Notes under the pieces: generated by a model
The model's input: only the letters and a program-made list of their open reading frames with translations
What the model was told of the DNA's origin: nothing
Database searches by the model: none
NCBI GenBank assembly: GCA_964017045.1
Contig: OZ024801.1
Coordinates: 28,802,049-28,866,048 of the forward strand
Length of the DNA stretch: 64,000 nucleotides
From: Omphiscola glabra
Lineage: Eukaryota; Mollusca; Gastropoda; Lymnaeidae
Direction of reading: 5' to 3'
Position numbers and translations under genes: made by a program
Shown here: piece by piece, positions 1-11,900 of the stretch
How the letters are laid out: the number at the start of each line of letters is the position of its first letter
Position numbering within the stretch: the first letter of the stretch is position 1

Positions 1-112
1 TTATCTTTCATTTGATACCTCATTTTGTCTTACAAACCCAACAATAATATTTAAAATAGTTTTTTAATCCCAACCCCTCACTTCTGGTACCCGGGTGCAA
101 ATAGCCACTTCG
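1..112 (+). repeat. Right part of a short inverted-repeat element, cut by the window edge
   Basis: This stretch is a diverged copy of 23622-23734, the right half of a complete 231-bp element at 23504-23734. Both copies end in a block containing tggtacccgggt and finish at ccacttcg. The left half lies before base 1. No coding capacity is seen. Confidence 0.75.
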
Positions 113-1015
113 TTTAATTATTGTCATATTTTAACTTTTATAATTATATAATTTATACGGTTTGGGGGGGGGGGATGTTTAAAACGGAGTGGGCCTGCAG
201 TGCTGCAAAAGGTTAAGAATCCCTCCCCTAAAGCATTTACTAGATGCGTGACGTCATTTATGGAAGACCCCTAGTTGCACTCGTTACTTTTTATAAAGTT
301 TTTATTTATTCTGCAAATATGTACTGTTAGTTATAACCAGAATTGTCTTTCCATTTATGAAAAATTATATCCAGCTTATTTTTTTTGCCAAAGTAATATG
401 TGAACATTATCTGAAAAATAAAATCCAGCTGAGACTGTTTGTGCTAATTATATATGATGAAAATTATTTATTAAACTATAGGCTTAAATACGTCGATAAG
501 AATAGTTTTACTGCTTACAAAGTGTGTATATTAAAAAAAAATCTTTTTACATAAAATGAAATGGTGTAATAACGTGATTTGGCTTAAAGCTGACACCAAT
601 TTCTGTTAAAGAACATGGTCACTTGACACACACACCCCCCCCCCCCCCCCCCCTCCGGACCCCCTGTTATTGATTTTCTGGATGGAGATAGGTCTACTGA
701 GTATTATTTACAAAAATGAACACTTGTTAAATTATATATTATAATATAGGCATTGATTTTTTTTGTACAATTATATTTCATTGGGTAAATTGTTCATCTA
801 TAATACAAATTAATTTAACATCTGGGAATAACTATTTATTTTTTAATGCTCTGCAGAATCAATGTTTTTAACTGAACAGAATTAGATGAAAACAAGCTAT
901 GATATGTAAAATATTGTTTCAGAGAAAAATGTCGGAATTTCACATACCTACTTTTCAGTGATGTAATTTATAAAAAAATAGTACACCACTACTTAGTCAA
1001 TACTGGACTACATCA
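113..1015. other. AT-rich spacer, no gene seen
   Basis: I see no exon-like open frame or element ends here. A poly-G run lies near 163-174 and a poly-C run at 635-653. The phrase gacgtcatttatgg near 250-263 resembles the inverse of the dispersed motif at 33249-33370, so a small repeat remnant is possible. Confidence 0.5.
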
Positions 1016-2161
1016 ATCTATCATAAAGGTCTTAAACTCATGGCCTGCAGGTCATTTAAAACCCGCAGTATGATATGTGGGTGATACCTGACAACAAAGT
1101 TTAATGTTAATGTGGCCCGCGCATTTTCCCCTTATCTATAATATAAATATCTATGTATATCTCATATCTATGTGACTCTCCGTGACTGTTTCAGTCGAAT
1201 CTCACCGGCTAGTCTAATTCTGATCGTTATTGTTAGTTTGTATAGGTTTTGACGTTGATTATAATGGTCGAAACCGTTTTAAAATCATCCTTAAAAGTTT
1301 TTATTTGAGACAAACTTGGTCCAAGTGCGGTTTTGAGAAAACGGGCTTCGAATATTGTATTTACATTATATCAAAAGTTTAAAAAGTCAGTGGGTAATGC
1401 AGAACCATAATTGTGTAAATCGTAGCAATATGACACAGTATCAAAGAATCCCATTAAAATTGCAGCTAGTGTGGAGTGAGGGGAAATTCTGAACCTGTCA
1501 TCTTGGTCACTTTCAAGATAGGATTAGTCAAAAAGGCTTTTACAACATCAATATTGCCTGCTCCTGCCTTCTGTTTGAACACGTTAGTTTTAAAATCGCT
1601 AGTGGGAATCACCATATTTTTATTTTATGCTTTTTCACTTTTGTTTACCAGACGCTCAATATTTTCATAGCATTTATTAGTTGAATATTTGTTCCGGCAA
1701 TTTGTTCTTCTTACAAAGGATATACTGCCATTAACAATATGACAGCCGGGTCTACTTGTGGAATTTAGGTGTGACGCGATGCTCAATATTCGAGTTTTAA
1801 TGTTTTATTGGCCTAATTTTTGGAACAAACTAGCAAAATTATGTGAAGTGATTCGTTATTGTTTTAGCCAAAATTAATGTAGATTTATTTAGTGTAACTA
1901 AAACTGTAGAAAAATTGTTGATTCAATAACAGCCTAAAGGTCATTGTTACCAACCATCTCTTTTCAACTCTAGCACAAAACTAGCTTTAGTGACATATGA
2001 CTGAAAACACTGTGGAGGGTCACATATTACATTATTATTTTGGTTTCTAAATCTTCCTAAGAGCAAAGTCACATGATTCGAGAGTGTTATCGAGTGGAGG
2101 TAAAATATATTTTATCACACAGTGCAAATAAATTTTTGTGTCACCCAACCCCAGTCATGTC

Positions 2162-4310
2162 TTTCTCAAAACATGCTATGAAGAGAAAGGTTGGCGATGA
2201 GTACAAACAATTTCAGTAGAAACGGTCTATTGTTTTGTTGAGCACAAGGGCATTCCCATGTGCCTTATATGCACATTACATAAATACTTAATACACAAAG
2301 ACTAACACATCAGACGTCATTATTTAACCAGACATGCTGAGAAGTATGCAAAATAAGAGTGTTGAGAGAGAGAGACCCGGGTCGCTAAACTTAAAACATG
2401 TCTACTGAGGCAGCAAGATGTTTTCAAGAGAGCAAACAACGAAAGTGATGCAGCAGTTGAAGCTAGTTATGTGGTGAGTGAGATGATTGCTCAGGCAGGA
2501 AAGTCATTCAAAGAAGGCGAGGTCATCAAAAGTTGCATGTTACAAGCTGCAAGTATAGTCTGTCCGGAAAATAAGGGTCGGTTTAGCTACCTCAGCCTTT
2601 CAGCCAACACAGTGGCAGAGCGCATTTCTGAGCTGTCGGGTAACATTTATCATCTGCTGTGTGAGAAAGGTAAACATTTCCAAGCAGATTCAGTCGCTCT
2701 TGATGAGAGGACAGACGTTACTGAAACTGCACAGCTCGCAAAAATGTCCATGCTGTTGATTATAATTTTGAAGTGATTTTGGAATTGTTCAAAGTGATTC
2801 CAATGTATGGCCAGACCACTGCTCAGGAGATATTCCACCCGCTGTGTGATGCCATTTTAGATGCTGGTTTACCGTGGAAAAATTTTGCAGGAATATCAAC
2901 CGACAGAGCGCCATCAGTGACACAGGAAATAAATGGACTCGTGGCACATGTTCAAAGAAAAATGAAAGAGGCTGTTGCTCTACAAAACATTATCCATCAG
3001 CAGGCCCTTAGCAGCAAATGCCTGAAGTTTGACAATGTGATGTCTGATGTTGTGAAATGCATCACCCATATCAGATCCAGTGGCATGTAGCACGGGCAGT
3101 TCCGCACCTATTTAGGGGGAATAGAGTGGAGGGGAGAAATCAAAGCCTTCATGGACAAGGATGGGGTGCTTGTTCCTGGTCTAAGTGATCCCAAATGGCT
3201 CATAGACTTGACTTTTCGTGTTGTCATTACACAGGAGCTGAATGTTCTCAACCAGAAGTTACAAGGCCAGGGGCTGCTTGTCAGTAATGTCAGGGCATTC
3301 TGCACAAAACTTATGTTATGGAAAGCCCAGATTTCTCAGAGAAATCGCTGCCATTTCCCAACATGCAGTGTACTCATGGACTTAGCACACCAATCAATAG
3401 TAAGAGCATCGACAGGTTGGAGGCTGTCCAGCAACGGGAAGCACGGTTTTGAAACACTGGGCTGGTCACAGTTGGAGGAACGATGACGACTATCCAGGCT
3501 CTCCATGATGTACAAGATAAAAAATGGGCTGGTCCACTGCTCCAGCATTAAACAGAAACTCGTCCTTCTCCCCCCAGACAGCGACGAGGCCACGACAGGC
3601 AGTTCTGGATCATAAATAAGCTCAGTACAGGAGCTCCTCATTCCTGCCAAAGACAATAACAGACTGGAACAAGCTTCCAAAATCAACAGTTGAGGCGACT
3701 ACACTTGACACATTTGCGTCTATTGCCTCCTGTCTTCCAACCCCCAGTTCATAATACCATTGCTGCGTAGCCCTTGCAACCAGTGAAGTATCCCCTTCAA
3801 AGCCATGCAGTTACATCGTGAACCCCTCTAAAACATAGGATCAATTCATTGATCGTGAGCCCTCAAAATATAGATGAAGAATATATACTGATGCCATTGC
3901 AAAGCTACTGGAAAAATTTTATTTGATCACAGGTTCAAAACACACACAGCCACTTTCCAAATTTTTGCTGACCCTTACTCCTTCTATGTGGAAGATTTCC
4001 CCCCCCCCCCCCGATACCTTGGAGCTGATTGATCTTTAGTGCAGTTCTGATCTTAAGGCTAAGTTCAGGGAGGGGGGTGGAAAAACGGACAAGAGTGGAC
4101 AATTTTTGAGAGAATTGCCCTCCACTTTCCCTGAGATTTCCAGGTTGTTCAAAAATAGTTGCTTTTTTGGGAGTACTTATCTGTGTGAAAAGCTATTTTC
4201 TGCCATGAACTTTAACTAATTCAAGGCCAAACCTACCGATAAGCATCTTCAAGCTATATTTAGGGCCTCAGTTGCTTCCTCACCCAATGTAACAGTTGTA
4301 CTTTATTGAA
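2162..4310 (+). pseudogene. Decayed hAT transposase, GTF2IRD2/Charlie-like
   Basis: Pieces of a hAT transposase are spread over several frames. Residues resembling the RNase-H-like catalytic core are present, including an altered first acidic motif (ALDERTD, usually DESTD) near 2698-2718 and GISTDRAPSV near 2890-2920. The C-terminal dimerisation motif FGSTYLCEKLFS appears near 4165-4200. Stops and frameshifts break the frame at about 2220, 2775, 3088 and later, and a LINE fragment splits it near 3391-3795. It cannot make an active transposase. The family call rests on motif order and the 8-bp TSD of the host element. Confidence 0.85.
3391..3795 (+). mobile_element. LINE reverse-transcriptase C-terminal fragment nested in hAT
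   Basis: The open frame switches from hAT to a peptide of the type IDRLEAVQQREARF, followed after a frame change by a motif like TDWNKLPKSTVEATTLDTF. These are the usual C-terminal end of CR1/L2-type LINE polyproteins (LExVQrRAARf ... WNxLP ... LxxF). It is 5'-truncated, as dead LINE copies usually are. The exact borders are uncertain because I see no clear TSD. Confidence 0.75.
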
Positions 4311-4411
4311 TTTGTAATAAAAAATTTTGTGCAACAAGTGCCCAGTCTCACTGAGAATCTACCTCCTGCGGCCCCAGGGTAATTTGAGTTTTTGAGACCC
4401 CTGATCTATCA

Positions 4412-4741
4412 CCATTTAGTAGTTTTTTTTTAGTTAACTACCAATTACCGCCTAGAAGCTAATAGTAGTTTACTACAAATAGCTCCCTGGAGGCTATTGG
4501 TAGTTTTCTACTCAATAGCCTTAGCCTGAAAAAATTGCTTTTTGCTGTAAAATATTGAAGATTAAGTTCTTTTGGAGCAGAAGGAGCCTAATACTGCTAA
4601 TAGTAACAATTTGAAAGGCAACATCATAGCAAATTCCTTCGGATTTTAATGGGATGAAATTTAAAAATAAACTTGAATTTTATCTGAATGTTTTTTTTAT
4701 AGTCACAGCTTTAAGCTTTTTTAAATAAGATTCTTTCAAAA
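4412..4741. other. Spacer between two hAT insertions
   Basis: AT-rich DNA with short imperfect inverted phrases around tagtagttt/aaactacta (about 4420-4515). No coding exon is recognised. Confidence 0.5.
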
Positions 4742-5081
4742 CAAGGATAGGCAAACTTTTTGAGGGCCCATTGACAAATTTAAAGCTATATATATTATGT
4801 CCAATTTTTACATCTTGGTAAATGTTTCTCTATATTTAAATCTGTAAATTTGCATTTTAGCATTACTTGACAAAAGCCAAGGTCTGTTTAAAAAAGTAAT
4901 AAATTAGAAAGAATTTGATAAAAAATGTTTAAACAATCATAACAGTACATGAAATTCTGTAAAATTCAAGAAAATAACTTAATTGTTTAAAAATATATTT
5001 CTAAATGATAAATGCCTTCGAGGGCCACATATCAGTTGCCGGGCCGCATGCAGCCCGCGGGCCGTAGTTTACCCATCCCTG
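4742..5081. mobile_element. Non-autonomous hAT element (340 bp)
   Basis: The ends are imperfect inverted repeats: caaggataggcaaact on the left and agtttacccatccctg on the right. They are flanked by TTTCAAAA (4734-4741) and TTTTAAAA (5082-5089), a 7/8 match that fits a slightly mutated hAT target-site duplication. There is no transposase. The GC-rich 'gggccgcatgcagcccgcgggcc' type end is common in MER-like hAT derivatives. Confidence 0.85.
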
Positions 5082-5860
5082 TTTTAAAAGTTAGATTTGT
5101 CTTAAAAACATTGTTTTTGGCTTTGCCCAGCTTGAATATTAACTGAAATGGGAAAGGCCCAAATTCAATGTTTACAACAGTTATTGTATATCTGACTTTT
5201 TTATAGAAGTAAATTTGGATTGGTACTTTAGCGAAGTGTTTTTGACTGTGCCCTAAATTAATCTGTAAGCTGCTAATGCTTGGGAGTTGGGACTTTTTTT
5301 TTTTTTTTTTTTCTTCAGAATACAAACCAGAGCAAAACCAGTTATATTGACCAGTTAGTAATAAAAATTTCTTGCGCTGGCTAAAATATTATTTTCTTTT
5401 ATTTTGGTATTTATTTTTTTACTTTAAAACTTTAAAGATTTCTGGAGTTGAACAAATCTGGGGCTTTAAGCACACCTCTAAGGGTCCCATGACAAGAATG
5501 AATTCAGTTTAAGTGGGTCAAGTGCACCAGTGCCAGAGTTTGCCCTGTGCACCAAAATTGCTAATTTGCAGGCCCCCCCGCCCCTTTTTTTTTTTTATTA
5601 AAATTTTCTCCCAATACCTGCATGTCCAACCAATACACTGTTGGTATATATTTTTCTTACACTTGAATATGATTATGAATATATTTCAAAGCACGGCAAA
5701 TTTTCAGTCAATTACCAAATCCTAACGCAGTAAACAGATCACATTTAACAATGAACTTTCTTACTGGAATTGCTTTAGTACTTAAAGATTGTGAAATAAG
5801 AAAGTTTCAGCTAACCTATAATTAGCTAAATAACTTATAATTATAAAATTATTTTAACAG
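5082..5860. other. Intron DNA upstream of the first visible CWC22-like exon
   Basis: AT-rich DNA with a poly-T run near 5292-5312 and a C-rich/poly-T boundary near 5572-5597. I searched for the upstream CWC22 motif (GGAYIPPA type) and did not find it, so the previous exon is probably outside the window. Confidence 0.5.
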
Positions 5861-5929
5861 GTTTTTAGAACCGGATCCACAAAAACCTCCGTACTTTTCA
5901 AGTGTGTCTAGCCATGCCGCAAAAACAAG
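5861..5929 (+). CDS. CWC22: CWC22-like exon 1 (first visible)
   Basis: Acceptor ttttaacag, donor gtatgt. It begins with the last base of a codon from an upstream exon and encodes about 22 residues including PQKPPYFSS, a weak counterpart of the IPPA segment before MIF4G. It ends with two bases of a split Ser codon. Confidence 0.75.
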
Positions 5930-8900
5930 GTATGTTAATTACATTGTTTGTTATAGTAATTGCTTCCTGTTATATTTTAATGTCACTGTTACCTTTCTTT
6001 GTGCTTACATATGGGTAGTTAACTTAGCTATGGATTCCTGTTATACTTATATTTACATGATTACTAACCATCTCCATCTGGATGAACCCAAGATAAGATG
6101 TAGTTTTTAATAGTCTAACCTGCTTGTCTTTGATTTTTCAGTGCTGCCAATCAACTCATGTACTGGGAGGACCTACGAAATAAAATCAATGGCCTCATCA
6201 GAGTTTTAAATGCCTACAACATTGATAGCATAGTAAAGGCAATGTTCCAAATTAACCTAGTGAGGGGACGGTAAGTCATTTCTTTTGTACATTTTATTAT
6301 TTTGGACACTTTCACCTCTACTATATGGAGATTATTAAATTTTAGTATTTTTTATTTCAGATCCATTTAATGCAAGTACTGGTGGTTACTTGTAAAAATT
6401 AATATTTATGATTAAAAAATTTTTATAATGCATATATATATATATATATATATATAGTCAAAAAAATTGTATAAAAAAATAAACTTTGCATATCTAGATA
6501 CAGGTTGTTTGATAAATTTTGCTGTCACAAAATTTATACAAGATGAGGTTACATTTTTTTAAAATTAATTGTTACTATGACTTACTTTTTCATTCAGGGG
6601 GCTTTTGGCCAATTCAGTAGTTGAGGCCCAGATGGCCTCACCAGACACAAGTCATGTATTTGCTGCCATTGTTGCCATCATAAATTCCAAAGTAAGGCAG
6701 TAGAACAAGAAGGAATTTATTTAAAAAAAGAACTGTAATAATTAGTGCTTCCATAAATTAGAGATACCCATGACCCTTTTTACAAATTAATGAGAAGAAG
6801 AAAAAAATTGTACCTTCTAATATTAAGTATTTCTCTAGCAGATATTGGTATATGTCACAAGGACCGTACTTCTAAAACAATATTTAGGATTATTGGTTTT
6901 AATCATAACTTTTGCATTGATAGCATGGTAAGAGGGTTTATCATTTAGTTAACTGCCTTTGTATTTTATGTTTCATTTCAGTTTCCTCAAAATGGGAAGC
7001 TGGTCGTAAAACGTCTCATTCTGATCTTCCGTGAAGGCTACTACCTGAATGATAAAATGATGTATTTGAATTCTGTTAGATTCATTGCACATTTAATAAA
7101 TCAGCAAGTGGTGAGTTAGCCATGTGAAGAAGAGAAATCTTTAATTTTGCTCCCTTTGAAGATGAGGACAAGGTCTGCCTCTATCCATTTTCTGGTCCTT
7201 TAAGTTGAGGCAGGTTGTAAATGTGAGACTGGTGATTTGGAGACTAGGTATTATTATATTGAGGCAGGACATTATCCTGACTTCGCATTAGCATCACCTC
7301 GCGCTGCATTTGAGACTCGTCTCAATACTGGTCAAAAGAGACAAATCTGCTAATTATCCTAAGAGGTCACTCAAGATTAGACAAGTCAAAATTATGGCTT
7401 GTTTTAGATGTCTTGCTGGCTAGACTTATGAAAGGCAAGGCTATTTAATACTGTGACTTACCATTGATGTTGGACAAGTAAATTACCTGAATGGCTATTA
7501 AAGCACTGTTTTATTAATATTGCATCTTGTCACCAAGGCTAGTCATCAAGGTTAGATGAATAGCCTCACAGACATGGATACACTTTCAATTTTGGCATGC
7601 ATTGTATGATATGATATGTATGGACTGAGTTTTAAAAAAAAAATTATGTTAGTGTACCAATTTTTATGTAAGTTTTAAGCCACTTTTAAAACACTCTGCA
7701 ATGAATGAACCCAGAAATGTGATAGGTGGACATTTATGTAAAATTACAATCAACATTATGTTTGATTGAGCGATCTCCCTCAATGGCTGTCCATAAAATA
7801 CATCAAGCAATTTTTAAAAAAAGTTTGTTACCCTCCCACTCTTTGTCACTATCAGTTACAAATCTCACACTTCCAAAATGATTTTATTTTTTAAAAAATA
7901 ATTAAATTTTATTTAACTAATAAAAATTCAATCTAAAACGAACTTCTCTATTAAAATTATACACTACTAAGTGACATCTTCTTTCAGAATACATCCAGCA
8001 CAAAAGAAAGTTAAATATCACTGTCAATTTCATCTTTTATATGTATGATAAAAATATATGGATGTGTGATGTGCACCCACTCCTCCCATATCTGTTTGAA
8101 CACACACACACCCCCCACCCCTTGGGATGTCCTATTTGAACAACCCCAATGGGCATTTTCATGGTTAACTATTCACAAGTGTATTAACAAACATCACCAG
8201 TCCATTGTGTCATAAGTCTAGCCCATTTTAAAATTTGTCTGAATTTTTTATTGTTCAAATATTTTGTTAGGTCAATTATCTTCTGGCTTTGGATGTTCTG
8301 AAGTTGCTGTTAGATAACCCTACTGATGACTCTTTGGAGGTCAGTACTGCTTTCATCAAGGAATGCGGACAGAGGCTCTCAAAGGTTTCACCAAGAGGAA
8401 TCAATAGTAAGTTATATATGACTATAAATATTAATCACCATAAATGCATAATTGCATGTGCACCTCTACAGACGGTGCACAAAAAATTCTTTTTTTGGAT
8501 TCTCAAAGAAATGAAAGTTATATAGTACCAATATTTTGTTGCAGATAAATTAATTGGAATGTAGGTAGTTAAGAATCCTGAGAGAATAATTAATTATTTT
8601 TTTTGCACTTATATGCTGTTAATTTAACTTGGGTATTTAAAAATTCTTATTGTTGAGATTGGGAAAATTAAGCTATCTTAGTCCTCTAAATTATAAATTA
8701 ATACGGTTAAGATTTGATTTACTGCCTGCTTGTATGTACTCATTGCGTTTTATTTTATGTTTCATATTTTAAAAATACTAAATTTGTTTTTATTCAAATA
8801 ATGTGTTTAAAAAAAAAGAGGTAATGTATTTTAATCTCATTTCTTATGAAAATATTCCTCCAATGCTAACATTAACTATGAGAGAATAATTGACTTTAAA

Positions 8901-11900
8901 CTTGTACTACTGTCTTTTAAACAATAAAATGGATTCCTTTCATTAGTTTGCTGTACATGAGCCTGACAAAGCAAAAAAAGTAATATGAAGGTAATTCATC
9001 TGTATACTTATATGGTGTTTATACAGCTTTTAAAGAGTAGAAAAGTTCGGGTTAGATGTGCAAATGGAGATGTCCCATCAATCCCTAGCGCTTACTGCAC
9101 CAGAAAATTTCGTGCCAGAATCGGTCTCATCAGTCATCTGCACACCAACAGTCAGTTCACAATTAGTAAATATGATAAGATGTTCATGGTCGATTTTGAT
9201 GACAAACTATATATAAACAGCTGTTAAAAAAATAAATTCTTTAATTAAGTTTAATTCTGCTTTTTTTAAATTTTGTATATATGTATTCAGACTGTGATAT
9301 AAATAAGTTTCAAGTTCTTATTTAATGTAACATTTATTAGGTTTACATTTATTTGTTTTTGTAACTCTAACGGACTTGGAACTTAAGCTAATTTAACTGT
9401 ATAAATTTTAAATTAATGATGATGTTTGACATTTAGTGCTTCAATTATTTCCTTAACAATCATTTCACTTCACTAATAGTAATTGTTTGTTTTTGGGAAA
9501 AGTTAAAGACATTAACTTAATGCATGTACTTTAATTTAATTGAACCATTTCTATTTTCAAATTAAAATCTTTAGCACCCAACTAATATTCACCATGTATC
9601 ATATCCCAGGCATTTTTGAACGTCTGAAAAGTATCCTACATGAGGGAAGGCTGGATGTCAGAGTTCAGAACATGTTGGTGGGAATGTTTACAATCAGGGA
9701 AGATGGGTGGAGGGTGAGTACATTTGTCTTAATTGATTTTTTAAAATGTCATTTGGTTGCATGTGTACTAGGTATTGATTATCCTAGATCAGGGGTCACC
9801 AAACTTTTTTTCTCAGCGGGCCGGATAGCGTACAATATAATGAGCGCAGGCCGTATAATCATTCTGTATAATACTTGAAAGCCAGAACGAAAGCTCTGGG
9901 AAAAAAGACAAAACACTAAGTTTAGTAGTTATGTTAATCATGGGTGAGTGGTGCGCAATGTACAACAAAAAGAACCTACATATTTATTTACTTAAAAAGG
10001 TTATCAAATAAGGCGACGTTAGCAAAAAAGAAAAGTTTTCTCCTTCCAGTTGTGCTTCAAACAATGACAGCTTTCTCCAAAATCCTTTGAGGATAATGTA
10101 GAGATCGCAGATGAGGTTATCCTTTTCCTGAAGTTTCAAGTTCAGTTCATTTATGTGGGATGTGATGTCGAACCACAGCTGAGGCACCTTGCGGCTTTGT
10201 GATAAGTCAAGTCACAGAATTCAGAATCAATTTCTTCAAGAGAAGCCTGGAACTGACAGTGATTGAGTACATTTCAACGAATGAAGTTCGTAACAGAAGC
10301 AACTTGTTTCAGAACACAAGAAACATCTAACATTCTTTCCCTCAGATTTTCTTGCTAATTTTTGATGCAGTGTATAAACAGTGCCTGGAATTTGTAAATC
10401 TGATCTGCCCCACCAAACCTTTCCTCACTCCGCCATGTATTTTCCTCCATCAACTAACACCTTGAAGCTGATTCCACTGAAGGATATAATGTGCAAAAGT
10501 TTTTGCACTTCCAGGAAAATGCATTTTTCAGTTGTTGTTCCATGCATGCTGTAGACCGGGGGTCGGGAACCTAGGGCTCGCGAGCCAGATGTGGCTCTAT
10601 TGATGGCTGCATCTGGCTCGCAGACAAATGTTCGATTATAAAAAAAATAATTCTTTAGACTCCTTTGATCTACATATTAATTGCATATCAATATTTCATC
10701 CTACAAATGAGCTAAAGTCTACTGCAGCTCAGCATCAGAAGTGGCAAAGGAGATAAACTCCGCTGACCTTAAAGTAAAAGACAGAAAAATAGCAACCCTG
10801 CACACATTTAGTCTTTTTGTTTTTAACTTTTTAGTTTTAAACATAATGTATGGCTCTCACAGAATTACTTTTCAAAATATGTGGTGTCCATGGCTCTCTC
10901 AGACAAAAAGGTTCCCAACCCTTGCTGTAGACGGATGCCAACTCTTCTGTTATCTGAAAGTGCAAATTGACACCACAAATAGGGACGAGAAGTTGTAACA
11001 TACTCGAGATCAGTAGACTCATCCAGCGCCAGAGAATACCACAGCAAGTTCCTAGCTGTCTCACTTATCTGTAGCACTATGTTCTCTCCAAGTTCTTATG
11101 ATCTCCGAACTTGCAGAAAGGCTGATAGTTCCAATAGCGGCGGGTACGAATTTAATACCACCGTACGTTTCCAACACTTCTCTTTCTTTCACCTATTTAC
11201 AGTTTGTGGTAGTTATCAGACTATAATATTATATCAGCAGGAGTAGGCTTAATGGATATTGATTCTTATCTTATTATTTTTTAAAAAAGACTACCTTAAG
11301 TTACTTGGTAGGTTTTTTAAATGAAGTCATTATTTGTTAATTAATCCTTATTTCAATACATTTTTTATGCTGATCTGACTCGAGTTTGAATCACGTTAAA
11401 TTCCACCAATAACTTTCTATTTACCAGTGATAGACTGTGAGAATGCAATCTTTATGTCCACTTAATATAAATTATAAATTAATATCTGACTAAATAAACA
11501 TCTGCAAAACATCTACTTTTTTTAACACCAGCTTAACTTGATCCCACTAGGCACTGCGATGCGAGTAGTTATTGCATTCAATTTATTCATTATACATACT
11601 GTGTGTTTATTCACTTTTAAAATACCGTATTGTACGATTTTGAGACAATGTTGCACAGTTTTAGGAGTTCAAAGGTAAACAAGTCTGCAATAAACAAGAA
11701 AAGCTAGATACAATTATTTAAAATGGTAAATTAAAGGTGCATAGCAGCCAGGAGGTCTCCTCCTATGCTAAAAATTAAATATAAATTGTATTACAAAGTC
11801 TTATGTTCCATACATTTTATCAAGGAAGAACTGACGAGGCAGGCCAGATCCGTAGTTTGGTGACCCCTGTCCTAGATTGAAATTACAAATTATCTTCCTT

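Larger units (their letters stand above)
1024..4403 (+). mobile_element. hAT-family DNA transposon with 8-bp TSD
   Basis: The element is flanked by an exact 8-bp duplication, ATCTATCA, at 1016-1023 and 4404-4411. Its ends are related inverted repeats: aaggtcttaaactc on the left and gagtttttgagacccctg on the right. An 8-bp TSD and ends of this 'ggtctcaaactc' type are typical of Charlie-like hAT elements. It carries a decayed transposase on the + strand and a LINE fragment inserted near 3391-3795. Confidence 0.93.
9790..11869 (-). mobile_element. hAT element with exact 8-bp TSD in intron 6
   Basis: The ends are inverted repeats: caggggtcaccaaact on the left and agtttggtgacccctg on the right. 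They are flanked by an exact 8-bp duplication, TCCTAGAT, at 9782-9789 and 11870-11877. Minus-strand transposase fragments lie inside, and a second hAT derivative is nested at 10557-10924. Confidence 0.95.

Noticed and set aside
5032..5325. 97-codon minus-strand open frame
   Set aside because: It starts in a poly-T tract and overlaps the end of a non-autonomous hAT; no family resemblance.
8289..8525. 78-codon open frame as a separate small gene
   Set aside because: It is exon 5 of the CWC22-like gene reading through its donor into the intron.
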